Assembly: GCF_001274945.1 (NCBI RefSeq)
Contig: NZ_LILB01000005.1
Location: 329,296-393,295 of the forward strand
DNA from: Viridibacillus arvi
Lineage (GTDB): Bacteria; Bacillota; Bacilli; Bacillales_A; Planococcaceae
Direction of reading: 5' to 3'
DNA: 64,000 bases
The position numbers and the translations under genes were made by a program. Shown in pieces: positions 8,665 to 18,452 of this stretch; position 1 is the stretch's first letter; each line of letters starts with the position of its first letter. The notes under the pieces are model-generated. The model made no database searches. It was given only the letters and a program-made list of their open reading frames with translations, and was not told the origin of the DNA.

Positions 8665-10383
8665 CTATACTAAATCACGTCTTCGCCCAATAAACAACAA
8701 ACTCACTAATCCACAAACCAAAATTATTGGCGCGCTTACTTTATATAAATCAGTAAAGCTACTTGCTAACTCTTTTTCTGCGTATTGATCAATATCCTTT
8801 GAGTATTTTAGAATTTCTGTATTTATTTTCTGTGATTCCTTTTCAACTTCTTTTGATACCTGTTTAGTTATCTCGGCTTTCTTAATTTCTTTAAACTCCT
8901 CAGGAACTCCTTTTAGTACTGTGATTACATTTTGTTGTATTAAAGCTTCTTTTTGTTCCTTGGTCATGCCATTGAGTTTTTCTTTTTGATTATTTTTCTT
9001 AGTTTCTTCTAAACCTTTATTATTTATTTTTTCATAAACTACATGTAATATTTTATCTTGCTCTTTTTTATCTACATGAATTTCACGTACTTTTTCTTCT
9101 GCGTATTGTTCAATTTTATTTTTATTAATTGTTAGATTATGCGTTAAACTAGATACAAATATTGCAACTGCTAATACTATACCTACTTGTCGTAACATGG
9201 ATACAACACTTTGGGAAGCTGTTAATAACTCACCTTCAAATGAGGATGCAGTTAATATTGTTATTGGTCCTACAACTAAACCGTATCCAATTCCAAGAAC
9301 CATACAAGGTAAAATAATTTCTTTGTTAGTCGACTGAATACTAATCATTTGTAGCCAATAATATGAAACGCTCATAGCTATAAATCCTAACAATATTATA
9401 GGAACCTTCCCAATTTTGTTGATAAGAATTCCTGCAAATGGAGAAACCAAGAATATCATAGCTGAAATGGGTGTTACTAATAATGATGCTATTAATTCTG
9501 TTCGATTCTGCATTTTTGTAAGGAATGTAGGAAGTAATACGGTTACTCCGATTAAAAACAAATTGCTTAGTATAACAACAATTGATGCACCGACAAAAAT
9601 TCGATCTTTAAATAGCTGTAAATTCACCATTGGAGAAACCACTTTTCTCTCAACTACTATAAATAATATGAAAGAAATGATACTAGAAATGTAACATGCC
9701 CATGCAACCCCACTCATCCACCCCCATGTATTACCTTTTACTAAAACTAAAGTGAATAAGAAAATAGTTGAACTACATAGTACACATCCAATCCAATCTA
9801 TTTTAGATACGACACGTTCTTCATTTCTAACCTGTAATAAAACAAAGCAGAGTATAATTCCGATTATACAAATTGGGATATTAACAAAGAATACCCATCT
9901 CCATCCTAAATTTTGTGTAATCACCCCGCCTATCACAGGACCCAGGGCTGCAGATAGACCTTGTGTAACACCTAAAATTCCAAGAGCAATATTCCTCTTT
10001 GCTAATGGCATTGCTGATACACCAATTACCATACTAGTTGGAAATAATATAGCTGCGCCTATACTTTGAATAAATCGAGATAAAATCAGAAAATCACCGG
10101 TATTTGCAAAAGCACATAATACTGAGCCAAATCCAAATACAAATAATCCAATAATGTACATTTTTGCTTTACCAAAAATATCTGCAATACGTCCTAACGG
10201 AATCGCTAAAACTGCAATTGACATTGTATATATATTTAAAATCCATGACATCTTTTCTAATGTAGTGCCCAGGCTAGATTGTATTGCTGGTAAAGCTATA
10301 TTCATAATAGTCGTATCGATCATACAAAGGAAAATACCTAAACACATTAAGAAGACGATTTTAATACCTTTAGATTGCTCCAT
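8665..10383 (-). CDS. MFS drug exporter, 14-TM DHA2 (EmrB/QacA) family with large charged loop
   Basis: A 572-residue major facilitator. Family motifs are visible: the motif A region GRIADIFGKAKMY and motif C-like GPVIGGVITQNLGWRWVFFVNIP. Such proteins expel drugs or dyes by proton antiport. The odd part is roughly residues 415-548, between the last two membrane helices: a very Lys/Glu-rich, probably coiled-coil segment of about 130 residues, where relatives such as QacA have a much shorter extracellular loop. It is transcribed after the PadR regulator (51-base gap), the usual pairing for inducible efflux. The ATG follows AAGGGGGAG. The exported substrate is unknown. Confidence 0.88.
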   Translation of the reverse strand: MEQSKGIKIVFLMCLGIFLCMIDTTIMNIALPAIQSSLGTTLEKMSWILNIYTMSIAVLAIPLGRIADIFGKAKMYIIGLFVFGFGSVLCAFANTGDFLILSRFIQSIGAAILFPTSMVIGVSAMPLAKRNIALGILGVTQGLSAALGPVIGGVITQNLGWRWVFFVNIPICIIGIILCFVLLQVRNEERVVSKIDWIGCVLCSSTIFLFTLVLVKGNTWGWMSGVAWACYISSIISFILFIVVERKVVSPMVNLQLFKDRIFVGASIVVILSNLFLIGVTVLLPTFLTKMQNRTELIASLLVTPISAMIFLVSPFAGILINKIGKVPIILLGFIAMSVSYYWLQMISIQSTNKEIILPCMVLGIGYGLVVGPITILTASSFEGELLTASQSVVSMLRQVGIVLAVAIFVSSLTHNLTINKNKIEQYAEEKVREIHVDKKEQDKILHVVYEKINNKGLEETKKNNQKEKLNGMTKEQKEALIQQNVITVLKGVPEEFKEIKKAEITKQVSKEVEKESQKINTEILKYSKDIDQYAEKELASSFTDLYKVSAPIILVCGLVSLLFIGRRRDLV

Positions 10384-10434
10384 GTGAATCTCCCCCTTTA
10401 ATTATCTAAACAATTCACTTTCAAAATTATTTTA

Positions 10435-10965
10435 CTACTCAAGCGCATCTTTTTTCTTAAGCTGCGTTAACTTTCTCTTTAATGTTTCTACTTCTGCGGT
10501 ATAAGTTGCAATCCCGATTTCTAATGAAACCTCTTCTTCAAATGTTATGCCTTTTTTCCACGTTTCGTATTTTGACAAAAGATCTTCGATATCTGCTTCT
10601 TTTCTTTTAATTTCTTCTTCCATCCACTTTTGAATAGTTGATACATCACTATATTTACCAAAATACATGCGCATCAAAAAATCAGAACGCAATACTTCCT
10701 TTTCTACATCACTTTGCAAATACTGTTGGAACTCTTTTCGTCCTTCGTCGGTTATGAAAAACATTTTTTTATTTGGTTTTCCGTCTTGCATCACTACTTC
10801 TTTTCTAATTTTCCCGTCCTTCTCCAACTGTCTTAAAGTTGGATAAATCATCCCAAAGCTTCCATCAAAGAAATGCGTAAATATTTCTTCAAAAACCATT
10901 TTTATATCATAACCTGATAGCTCTTTCTCCATCAATAATCCTAAAACGACGTCTCTCCCCTTCAT
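10435..10965 (-). CDS. PadR family transcriptional regulator
   Basis: About 176 residues: a winged helix (KGRDVVLGLLMEKELSGYDI and FGMIYPTLRQLEKDGKI) followed by a PadR C-terminal helical dimerisation region rich in charged residues. PadR proteins are mostly ligand-responsive repressors of neighbouring efflux or detoxification genes. The start chosen is the ATG at 10965, which has GAGGG 7 bases upstream; an upstream ATG at 11001 falls inside the putative operator. It precedes the exporter by 51 bases, so the two probably form an autoregulated operon. Confidence 0.85.
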   Translation of the reverse strand: MKGRDVVLGLLMEKELSGYDIKMVFEEIFTHFFDGSFGMIYPTLRQLEKDGKIRKEVVMQDGKPNKKMFFITDEGRKEFQQYLQSDVEKEVLRSDFLMRMYFGKYSDVSTIQKWMEEEIKRKEADIEDLLSKYETWKKGITFEEEVSLEIGIATYTAEVETLKRKLTQLKKKDALE

Positions 10966-11000
10966 ACAAACACCCTCACAATTTATATTTTCATTATTCA

Positions 11001-11017
11001 TATTAACAATGTTAATA
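11001..11017. promoter_or_regulatory. Candidate PadR operator
   Basis: TATTAAC-AAT-GTTAATA is a perfect 7-bp dyad with a 3-base centre, 36 bases upstream of the padR start. A TATAAT box lies about 20 bases further upstream on the minus strand. Its position between promoter and gene fits repressor binding. Assignment to this PadR is inference. Confidence 0.55.
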
Positions 11018-11233
11018 TCATTTATGATAATACATTATATGGATTCAATTGTAAAATGATACTAAAAAAAATAATTTAATTTTGCAGTAAAATTAATTCC
11101 CTTATGCAAATGGCTTAGTACTACTCTCTACATTGGAAAGAGGGAATACTCGAGGATTATAGGATTGGTTTTACTTCTATAACAATTCTTGCTCTACTTT
11201 CTAAAGAGCATTTATTACATGCTTATAACTAAA
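11018..11233. other. Intergenic region with a possible decayed reading frame
   Basis: The region holds the padR promoter at its left side. Between about 11120 and 11230 a plus-strand frame of roughly 35 codons ends in a stop just before a terminator hairpin. It may be the last trace of a lost gene. I do not recognise the residues. Confidence 0.25.
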
Positions 11234-11280
11234 AAACAGAGCGAATAATGTTTTAACATCAATCACTCTGTTTGTTTTTA
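11234..11280 (+). terminator. Intrinsic terminator
   Basis: AAACAGAG pairs with CTCTGTTT across a long loop and is followed by GTTTTTA on the plus strand. No intact plus-strand gene lies just upstream, which supports the idea that a gene has been lost there. Confidence 0.55.
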
Positions 11281-11376
11281 TAAAATTATAGTTTTTTAAA
11301 TATTAAAATTATTTTGATTTATATCAATATTAGAGGTTATTATTAAGTTACAAAATATAGGGAGATGTGTTGCTGA

Positions 11377-12570
11377 ATGACAGTTAATTACGACTTTTTA
11401 TTACATCATCAACAGACTATTAAGGAAGATCTTTTAAATCTCGTACAAGCAGAGTCACCCAGTCACGAAAAGAATCTCGTTGATATAACAGGTAATCTGA
11501 TTAAGACTATAATCCAAAAGCGTCTTGGTAAAGATTACATCTGTACGGAATATATTAATAACCAATATGGAAATCACCTCCTATTCCAGAAAGAACATTC
11601 TCCAAAACCTCGTGTTTTATTTCTTTGTCACTTTGACACGGTTTGGCCAAAAGGTGAATTACCAATTCATTTTGAAGATGAATTGTTTTATGGGCCAGGA
11701 GTGTTTGATATGAAAGCAGGATTGTTGTCATCTATTTGGGCGATTTCTTCATTAGAAAACACTTTAGAAGCGTTACCGATATCTCCTGTATTTTTACTTT
11801 CTTCAGATGAAGAAATAGGTAGTTTATCTTCAAGAGATTTGATTGAAGAGGTGGCAAAAACATGTGAAGCGGTTTTTGTGATGGAGCCCCCTGAAGCCGA
11901 AACGAGTAACCTAAAAACAGCTAGAAAAGGTATGGGGATGTATCAATTAGAAGTACAAGGAATAAGTACACACGCAGGAAATAACCATGAAGATGGTGTC
12001 AACGCTATATTAGAGATATCTTACCTAGTACAACAACTTCAAGAGCTAACAGATTATGCTAAAGGGACTACGGTGAACGTAGGTGTGATTCGTGGTGGAA
12101 CAACGATTAATGTAGTGCCAGAATACGCTTCCATTGACGTAGACTTTCGAATTTCTACATTATTTGAAGCGGAAAGAATTATGCAAGCAATCGAACAACT
12201 TACTCCGAAAAACCCACTTGCTAAACTGAGTATAACTGGTGAATTGAACCGTCCACCACTTGAGAGAAACGAAGCCAATCAACAATTATTTAAACTTGCG
12301 CAAGAAGCAGGAAGAAAATTGAACATTGTGGTTAATGAATCTAGTGTAGGAGGAGCAAGTGATGGGAACTTCACTTCTGCTTTAGGTATTCCAACGATTG
12401 ATGGACTAGGTATTCCGGGAGATGGAGCCCATGCCAGAAATGAGCATATTCAATTCGATATGTTTGCAAAACGTTGTGCCCTAGTTGCAGAGCTATGTAT
12501 TGCATTTGGAGATAAATTTGTAAATGACTATAATTTTATTAACAATAAAGAAGAACGTATAACAAAATAA
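11377..12570 (+). CDS. M20 family carboxypeptidase (glutamate carboxypeptidase/CPG2-like)
   Basis: A 397-residue di-zinc peptidase. Ligand motifs occur in order: LCHFDTVWP (His), FDMKAG (bridging Asp), SSDEEIGS (general base and ligand Glu), VMEPPE (Glu) and a C-terminal ARNEH (His). The inserted dimerisation domain lies around residues 190-300. Closest in style to carboxypeptidase G2, which removes C-terminal glutamate from N-acyl-glutamates. In this window it is also a candidate for the N-succinyl-amino acid hydrolase that the NSAR pathway needs, but it is 6 kb away on the other strand, so this is speculative. An in-frame TGA directly before the ATG fixes the start; GGGAG lies upstream. Confidence 0.87.
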   Translation: MTVNYDFLLHHQQTIKEDLLNLVQAESPSHEKNLVDITGNLIKTIIQKRLGKDYICTEYINNQYGNHLLFQKEHSPKPRVLFLCHFDTVWPKGELPIHFEDELFYGPGVFDMKAGLLSSIWAISSLENTLEALPISPVFLLSSDEEIGSLSSRDLIEEVAKTCEAVFVMEPPEAETSNLKTARKGMGMYQLEVQGISTHAGNNHEDGVNAILEISYLVQQLQELTDYAKGTTVNVGVIRGGTTINVVPEYASIDVDFRISTLFEAERIMQAIEQLTPKNPLAKLSITGELNRPPLERNEANQQLFKLAQEAGRKLNIVVNESSVGGASDGNFTSALGIPTIDGLGIPGDGAHARNEHIQFDMFAKRCALVAELCIAFGDKFVNDYNFINNKEERITK

Positions 12571-12602
12571 CAAAAACGTAGAATTCATAAATGATAAATG
12601 TT

Positions 12603-12645
12603 AGGTATCAAGCTATGAAGAAATTCATAGACTGATACCTTTTTG
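12603..12645 (+). terminator. Terminator of the M20 gene
   Basis: AGGTATCA...GCTATGAA pairs with TTCATAG...TGATACCT around a GAAA loop, followed by a T5 run on the plus strand. It lies about 30 bases after the M20 stop codon. Confidence 0.85.
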
Positions 12646-12668
12646 TTCCTCTTACTAGAAGTGAAACT

Positions 12669-13511
12669 TTGCATCCACATATACGTATTACTAGTATTCA
12701 ACAGAAAGAGGCGATTTTAAGAGTGGATGATTCAAGGGAATGGTTATCAGAAGAATTGAAAAAGGTAGAAGCATGGGAAAAAGATCAAAATGATTTATGG
12801 TTTTTTGAGAAAATTGGGCGGTTGCCCTTTAAGATTATTGATAAATGGACACCTAAGTTCATTCAAGATAAAATTGGCATTCTACTGGACGAGCTTGGAC
12901 AATATGTTCAAACAGGTGGAAACTACCTTAGTTCAATATCTAAAATCCCATCGTATTATCCTAAACTAGAGGTACAAACGATTGAGGATGTAAAAACTCT
13001 TCCTATCTCTAAGATGGATCAAGCTGTAGATGGGCTAACTAAAAACAGAAAAAACTTAGCCACCCTGCAAGGAGCTGGAACCGGCATTGGAGGTATTTTC
13101 ACATTATCAATTGATATTCCTCTTCTTTTAGGTTTACAGTTAAAAACTATACAAGACATCGCAATTTGCTATGGCTATGATCCAAATGATAAAAAGGAAC
13201 GTTTATTTATCATAAAATGTCTTCAATTTATCTCCTCTGACATTGTTGGTAAGGAAGCAATCCTTTCCCAATTATCCATGTTTGATAACCAAGATGAATC
13301 AGCGAAACGAGAAGTTCTATCTGAAATGCAAGGTTGGCGTGAAGTCGTGTATTCTTACCGAGATCAATTTGGTTGGAAGAAGCTGTTTCAAATGATCCCG
13401 ATTGCCGGTCTCCTATTCGGTGCATTCATTAATCGTTCAGCAGTGCATGATATAGCGGAAGCGAGCAAAATGCTATACAGAAAGAGAAGGATCATTGAAA
13501 AATTGGATTAA
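12669..13511 (+). CDS. EcsC family protein
   Basis: A 280-residue protein of the EcsC family (named after the third product of the B. subtilis ecsABC locus, although no ABC genes lie here). The N-terminal third is charged and helical (WLSEELKKVEAWEKD), the middle has Gly-rich hydrophobic stretches (GAGTGIGGIFTLSIDIP) and the C-terminal part holds another (MIPIAGLLFGAF). This suggests membrane association. The biochemical function of the family is unknown. Translation probably starts at the TTG at 12669; the ribosome binding site is weak, so the start is uncertain. The preceding terminator indicates separate transcription. Confidence 0.75.
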   Translation: MHPHIRITSIQQKEAILRVDDSREWLSEELKKVEAWEKDQNDLWFFEKIGRLPFKIIDKWTPKFIQDKIGILLDELGQYVQTGGNYLSSISKIPSYYPKLEVQTIEDVKTLPISKMDQAVDGLTKNRKNLATLQGAGTGIGGIFTLSIDIPLLLGLQLKTIQDIAICYGYDPNDKKERLFIIKCLQFISSDIVGKEAILSQLSMFDNQDESAKREVLSEMQGWREVVYSYRDQFGWKKLFQMIPIAGLLFGAFINRSAVHDIAEASKMLYRKRRIIEKLD

Positions 13512-13536
13512 ATTGAGTTTGACTCCTTCAATTTTG

Positions 13537-13571
13537 AAAAAAATAATACCTTACCTATCATTGGGTAAGGT
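13537..13571 (-). terminator. Terminator between EcsC and nucleoside transporter genes
   Basis: ACCTTACC at 13548-13555 pairs with GGTAAGGT at 13564-13571. On the minus strand the stem is followed by ATTATTTTTTT, so it mainly serves the transporter gene that ends at 13635. Confidence 0.75.
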
Positions 13572-13634
13572 CTGGCATACAATTATTTACACTCTAATTA
13601 ATATCCTTGCTTGCGTTTAAATCCGTACTATAAA

Positions 13635-14846
13635 TTATAAAAACATGCCTGCTATGGCGGCGCTTAATAATGAAGCCAACATCCCTGAGGCGACAGCTCT
13701 AAATCCTAAGCGTGCAACATCATCGCGACGGCTCGGTGCCATCGAACCTAAACCACCTAACAACATCGCCATCGAGCTTAAGTTTGCAAATCCACATAAT
13801 GCGAAGCTTACTACAATTACTGTTTTCGGAGATAATGATGCAATTTCAGGTGCAAAAGCAGAATAAGCAACGAATTCGTTTAGTACTAACTTTTGCCCGA
13901 TAAAAGATCCAGCTTGAACTGCTTCTGACCAAGGGACACCGATAACAAATGCAAGTGGTGAAAAAATAAACCCTAAAATCCCCTCAAGTGTTAGCCCTTT
14001 AAATCCAAAAATACTCCCTAATCCGCCTAATAGTCCATTAAGAAGTGCTATTATTGCGATAAAAGCAAGTAACATGGCCCCTACATTTAACGCAAGTTTT
14101 AATCCATCACTAGCACCTCGTGCAGCTGCATCAACGACGTTGACAGATGAATCATCTTTTTCCATTGTAAAGTTTTCTTCATTCACAACTTCCGTTTCTG
14201 GAATCATGATTTTCGCTAAAATTAATCCTGCGGGAGCAGCCATAAAGCTCGCAGCAACCAAATATTCTAGCGGAACTCCTAATAATGCATATCCTACTAA
14301 AACTGATCCAGAAACCGAAGCAAGTCCACCGGTCATAATAGCAAAAAGCTCTGATTTTGTCATATTCGCTATAAACGGTCGAATAACAAGAGGTGCCTCC
14401 GTCTGCCCTACAAAAATATTAGCTGCAGCCGAAACAGATTCTGCCTTACTAGTTCCCAAAAGCCTTGAAAGAGCTCCACCGAGAATTCGTATAAAGAACT
14501 GCATAATGCCTAAATAATATAAAACGGAAATTAGAGACGAGAAGAAAATGATAACGGTCAATACTTGAAAAGCAAAAACAAAACCGAAATTTTCTGTATC
14601 TGCTGCGGGACCAAATACGAAGGAAATCCCTTCATTTGCATAAGAAATTAAATTTTGTATACCATTAGAAAAAGCTAGGAGACCTTCACGCCCTGTTTCC
14701 CATTTCAAAACAATAAAAGCAAACAAAATTTGAATTATTAATCCTCCTAAAACCGTTCGCAATTTGATTGATTTTTTTGAACTTGACAATAAAAAAGCTA
14801 TCCCAAGAATAGCAATAATACCGCAAATCCCCCATAATACGTTCAT
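13635..14846 (-). CDS. NupC-type concentrative nucleoside transporter
   Basis: About 403 residues. The three regions of the concentrative nucleoside transporter family are visible: the N-terminal membrane segment ([17 protein letters not shown]), the central [15 protein letters not shown] motif and the C-terminal [18 protein letters not shown] motif. These proteins import nucleosides with protons or sodium. An upstream in-frame ATG at 14903 would add 19 residues without a good ribosome binding site; the ATG at 14846 has AAGGTG 6 bases upstream and is preferred. No nucleoside catabolic gene adjoins it. Confidence 0.88.
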   Translation of the reverse strand: MNVLWGICGIIAILGIAFLLSSSKKSIKLRTVLGGLIIQILFAFIVLKWETGREGLLAFSNGIQNLISYANEGISFVFGPAADTENFGFVFAFQVLTVIIFFSSLISVLYYLGIMQFFIRILGGALSRLLGTSKAESVSAAANIFVGQTEAPLVIRPFIANMTKSELFAIMTGGLASVSGSVLVGYALLGVPLEYLVAASFMAAPAGLILAKIMIPETEVVNEENFTMEKDDSSVNVVDAAARGASDGLKLALNVGAMLLAFIAIIALLNGLLGGLGSIFGFKGLTLEGILGFIFSPLAFVIGVPWSEAVQAGSFIGQKLVLNEFVAYSAFAPEIASLSPKTVIVVSFALCGFANLSSMAMLLGGLGSMAPSRRDDVARLGFRAVASGMLASLLSAAIAGMFL

Positions 14847-15104
14847 ATTAGACACCTTCTTATTATGTAGTATAAATACAATACCTTTTATCAAATACCT
14901 CATCTAACAACAGAAAACAATAAAGCATCATCACAAATAGTACAAAGGATGAAAATTGAACATTGTTCTCATTTCTCAACCTTTTCAACTACTTCAAAAC
15001 AACCGTTTCTAATGAATAACTAATCTAGAAATAGTCTTTCCCTAAATCAAAAAAAATATCACATTCTATAGTTGAAATGTTTTTTCTGTATTTAATTCAA
15101 TAAA
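14847..15104. other. Intergenic region
   Basis: AT-rich DNA upstream of the nucleoside transporter. No gene was seen. It should contain that gene's promoter, which I cannot place confidently. Confidence 0.4.
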
Positions 15105-15140
15105 AAAAGTTCTAGTGCCATACTTAGCACTAGAACTTTT
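15105..15140. terminator. Strong bidirectional terminator
   Basis: AAAAGTTCTAGTGC and GCACTAGAACTTTT form a perfect 14-bp stem with an 8-base loop. The minus strand continues with a T7 run, so it terminates transcription coming from the amidohydrolase gene about 100 bases upstream. Confidence 0.85.
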
Positions 15141-15245
15141 ATCAAATCACTATTGAAATTTCGACTTAAATGTTGCACTGAATTTGACTTTTCGTTGTTA
15201 GATTTTCATTTTTATCTACATCAACATTATATTATCCATTTTAAT

Positions 15246-16550
15246 TTATTTACGTTGATATTCATAAATTCGTTCAATTGTTTCTAACCACGTGTTTAGA
15301 ATGATTGGAAATACTGCTTCATCAATATCAAATTTTTCATGATGATGACCCGCCGCTAATGTTGTACCAAAAATAGCATATGTTGCAAGTCCACCTTGTC
15401 GCTGAACTTGATCCATCATATAAGTTGCATCCTCTGAACCCCCTGCAAACTTGCTTCGCAATTGAACTTCCTCTACACCATCAATATCTTTAGCTGCAAG
15501 GCCAACTAATTCAACTAATTCTTCGGAAGATGCACATGTTTTAGCTTCGCCAACTATTTCGTAAAAAAGCTCAGTTCCATACATTTTAGAAGCTCCTTCT
15601 AAAACTGATAGCGCTTGCTCATGTACATAAGTATGAACCGAGTTATTTTCACCACGTGTTTCTAATTTTAATGTGGCATGAGCTGGTACAATATTACGAC
15701 CATCTCCTGATATGCAAGTTCCAACATTGATACGTGATGCACCATCACTATGCTGAGTAATTGTATGAAGACCCAGTATTGCCGAAGCTGCAGCAAGTAA
15801 AGCATTTTTCCCCTTTTCAGGTTCAGCCCCTGCATGTGCAGCTTTACCAATAAACTTTGCATCTATTTTAGTTGTAGCTAAAAAACCATCTGCACCTGCT
15901 ATTACTGTACCCAATGGTACGTTTATCCCTACATGCATACTTAAAAAATAATCAACATCATCTACAACTCCAGCAGCCACCATCGAATTTGCCCCGCGAA
16001 CACCTTCTTCAGCTGGTTGAAAAATAATTTTAATAGTACCTTCAATTTGATCCACATTATTTGCAAGGACTTTTGCCAAGCCTAAACCAATTGCGCTATG
16101 GGCATCATGTCCACAAGCATGCATTTTCCCTGCATATTTTGAGCGAAAACCAAATTGTTTCGGAAGATGTGTCAATTCATCATTTTCCAGTATATCTAGC
16201 GCATCCATATCAAATCGGAAAGCAATCGTTGGGCCAGTTTTTTTTCCTTTAATTGTACCAACAACGCCTGTATATCCCCCAACCATCTTTTCCATATATT
16301 CTAAGTAGCCGCCGTTACTTTTGGCATTTTCATAGTAAACTGCTAACTCGTCATCAGAAGGCACACCCATTCTTTCTTCTGACACAACCTCTTTTCCTAC
16401 CTGTACCTGAAACCCTAATATGCTCAATTCATGTGCGATTATTGAAGCTGTTCGAAATTCAGTCCAGCCTGTCTCAGGGTACTGATGGAAATCCCTTCTC
16501 CATGCAACCATTTGCTCAATTAAATTAGAAGTAGTTGTAAATAGTTTCAT
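15246..16550 (-). CDS. AbgA-like M20 amidohydrolase (N-acyl-amino acid hydrolase)
   Basis: About 434 residues. The N-terminal WRRDFHQYPETGWTEFRTA, FRFDMDALD and MHACGHDAHSAIGLG motifs, with the metal-binding Cys and His, place it in the AbgA/aminoacylase branch of M20. The RMGVPSDDE insertion resembles AbgA of E. coli, which helps hydrolyse p-aminobenzoyl-glutamate. It is the last gene of a long minus-strand run with the S9 peptidase and the dpp transporter, so its likely role is to trim N-acylated amino acids or imported peptides. It is also a candidate desuccinylase for the NSAR pathway. The ATG at 16550 has GGGGAG 8 bases upstream; the GTG at 16559 is too close to it. Confidence 0.85.
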   Translation of the reverse strand: MKLFTTTSNLIEQMVAWRRDFHQYPETGWTEFRTASIIAHELSILGFQVQVGKEVVSEERMGVPSDDELAVYYENAKSNGGYLEYMEKMVGGYTGVVGTIKGKKTGPTIAFRFDMDALDILENDELTHLPKQFGFRSKYAGKMHACGHDAHSAIGLGLAKVLANNVDQIEGTIKIIFQPAEEGVRGANSMVAAGVVDDVDYFLSMHVGINVPLGTVIAGADGFLATTKIDAKFIGKAAHAGAEPEKGKNALLAAASAILGLHTITQHSDGASRINVGTCISGDGRNIVPAHATLKLETRGENNSVHTYVHEQALSVLEGASKMYGTELFYEIVGEAKTCASSEELVELVGLAAKDIDGVEEVQLRSKFAGGSEDATYMMDQVQRQGGLATYAIFGTTLAAGHHHEKFDIDEAVFPIILNTWLETIERIYEYQRK

Positions 16551-16588
16551 CTTCCACACTCCCCTGGCTAATAATTAGATATGTCCTA

Positions 16589-18403
16589 CTAAGACTTAAT
16601 ATTGACTTCCTGTACCTTTAGAAACTTTTGCATAAACTGAACGATTTCAGTATTCATTTTAATATGATTTTCGATTTTTTCTGTTTGGTGACCTTCGTCC
16701 TCAAAAATAATAAGTTCTACGTGCTTTCCTTGCTCTTTTAAATCTTCCGTAAGCTGTTCGGCTTCACTAACAGGAACTCGGGTATCGTTTCTACCGTGGA
16801 AAATAAGTAACGGTACTTTTATTTTATCGGAATGATTTAATGGTGCGATTTCTTCAAAGAAATCAACATCTTCTTTTAATGAACCATACTCATATTCACG
16901 TAATTTTCTGCGCCATGCCCCTGTATTTTCTAAGAATGATTTGAAATGGGATATTCCCACAATATCTACTCCTGCCGCCCATATATCAGCATAATGTGTT
17001 AGAGCAGCTAAAACCATAAAACCACCATAGCTACGTCCCATAATACCGATTCGTTCAGAGTCAACACCATGCGTATTTACTAAATCGTTAGCTAGCCATT
17101 TTAAATCCGCTACAGAATCCATACGCTTCCGTACATCATCCAATTTCACGTATTTTCGTCCGTACCCCATACTTCCTCGCACATTCGGGGCAGCTACTGC
17201 AAAGCCATTAGCTGCTAGATACTGAATAACAGGATTATACTCAGCACGTATTTGATACTCTGGTCCACCGTGAACATACACTACTACCGGCTGAGCTTCT
17301 TCCTTTTTACCATATAAAAAGTAAGGTACTTCCAAACCATCAAAAGAAGAGAATGTACAAAGCTCAGGTTGCTGCCACAAGTGTTGTACTTCCTTAGCCT
17401 CGCCTATGAATGTGACACGTTCTACTTGGTTGTCATTCAAAGATACTCTCCAAATATCACCAGGAAGTATTGGACTTTTTAGTCCAAAATAAAGTTCATT
17501 ATCATTTAGCCAAGTTAGAGATTCCACTACACCGCTTGGAACCCCTTCAATATAATGATGCTTTTGTTTTGTTAAATCATATATCCCAAGAAGTGAAACT
17601 CCACCCTCGTTTGTAGTAAACGCTAGGATAGAATTGTCTGGGGACAATTTAATTTCTTCAATATCCCATTTGTCGAATGTTAGAAGTTCCTGTAGTTGAG
17701 AAGATTCTTTAAAATTAAATTGGTGAATACCTAAAGTATCTTGACCAACATCAGTAAGAATGAATCCACTCTCCCCATTATTACTCTGCTGAAGTGATTG
17801 ATATCTAGCTAAAGGATTTCCTTCAAAGAGTTTATAAAGCTCTTTATTTTTTAAATTTAGTATGTAATAAGATTGATCAATATTTGTTTCTGGCATGCTA
17901 ATAATTAAATGCTCTCCATCCTTTGTCCAAGCAATAGGAGTACAATTGCCATCCACTTGATAAACGACTTCCTCTGTTTTGGTCTCCACATCCAGGATAG
18001 ATACATCAAAGTAACCTGGTTGACGACGATTACTTGTGAAAGCAATTTTACTTTCGTCAGGAGACCAGCCACCAAATTGGTGAAAATGTTCTTTTGATAC
18101 TACAAGTTCCTCTGTGTACAGGTCTTTTTCTCTCAATAAGTGAAATTGCTGTTTTTCATTTCCTTTTTCGTCTATACCAACGATCGTTTGCTTTCCTGAT
18201 GGAGAATGGTATGCCGCTAGAACTCTGTCTGGTAGGTTTGAGTATTGTTGAATTTCTGCTGTTGTCACATCCCACTTCCAAACTTGTGGAATACCAGTTT
18301 CTTTAGAAATAAAGGTAACAGCTTGTTGATTTGGGAGCACTTGAGGCTGGAATCCTCCACGGACATTTAAGTACTCAGATAGAATTTGATCCGAATTCAT
18401 CAT
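16589..18403 (-). CDS. S9 family (prolyl oligopeptidase-type) peptidase
   Basis: A 604-residue enzyme with an N-terminal beta-propeller (about residues 1-330; WD-like and TolB-like stretches such as WSPDESKIAFTSNRR) and a C-terminal alpha/beta hydrolase. The catalytic triad is visible: Ser in GRSYGGFM, Asp in HGRNDTRVP and His in EDEGHQTEK. Relatives are acylaminoacyl peptidases and dipeptidyl peptidases that act on short peptides in the cytoplasm. No signal sequence is present. Its position between the dpp transporter and the AbgA-like hydrolase, all on one strand, supports a role in degrading imported peptides. AAAGGAG lies before the first ATG. Confidence 0.9.
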   Translation of the reverse strand: MMNSDQILSEYLNVRGGFQPQVLPNQQAVTFISKETGIPQVWKWDVTTAEIQQYSNLPDRVLAAYHSPSGKQTIVGIDEKGNEKQQFHLLREKDLYTEELVVSKEHFHQFGGWSPDESKIAFTSNRRQPGYFDVSILDVETKTEEVVYQVDGNCTPIAWTKDGEHLIISMPETNIDQSYYILNLKNKELYKLFEGNPLARYQSLQQSNNGESGFILTDVGQDTLGIHQFNFKESSQLQELLTFDKWDIEEIKLSPDNSILAFTTNEGGVSLLGIYDLTKQKHHYIEGVPSGVVESLTWLNDNELYFGLKSPILPGDIWRVSLNDNQVERVTFIGEAKEVQHLWQQPELCTFSSFDGLEVPYFLYGKKEEAQPVVVYVHGGPEYQIRAEYNPVIQYLAANGFAVAAPNVRGSMGYGRKYVKLDDVRKRMDSVADLKWLANDLVNTHGVDSERIGIMGRSYGGFMVLAALTHYADIWAAGVDIVGISHFKSFLENTGAWRRKLREYEYGSLKEDVDFFEEIAPLNHSDKIKVPLLIFHGRNDTRVPVSEAEQLTEDLKEQGKHVELIIFEDEGHQTEKIENHIKMNTEIVQFMQKFLKVQEVNIKS

Positions 18404-18452
18404 TATTTTCAGTCTCCTTTTTATAGATAGAATCTATATTCATGTATTTCAA

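Noticed and set aside
11120-11230. Short plus-strand frame before a terminator near 11234
   Set aside because: Too short and without start or family likeness to call a gene; kept only as a possible relic in the intergenic entry.
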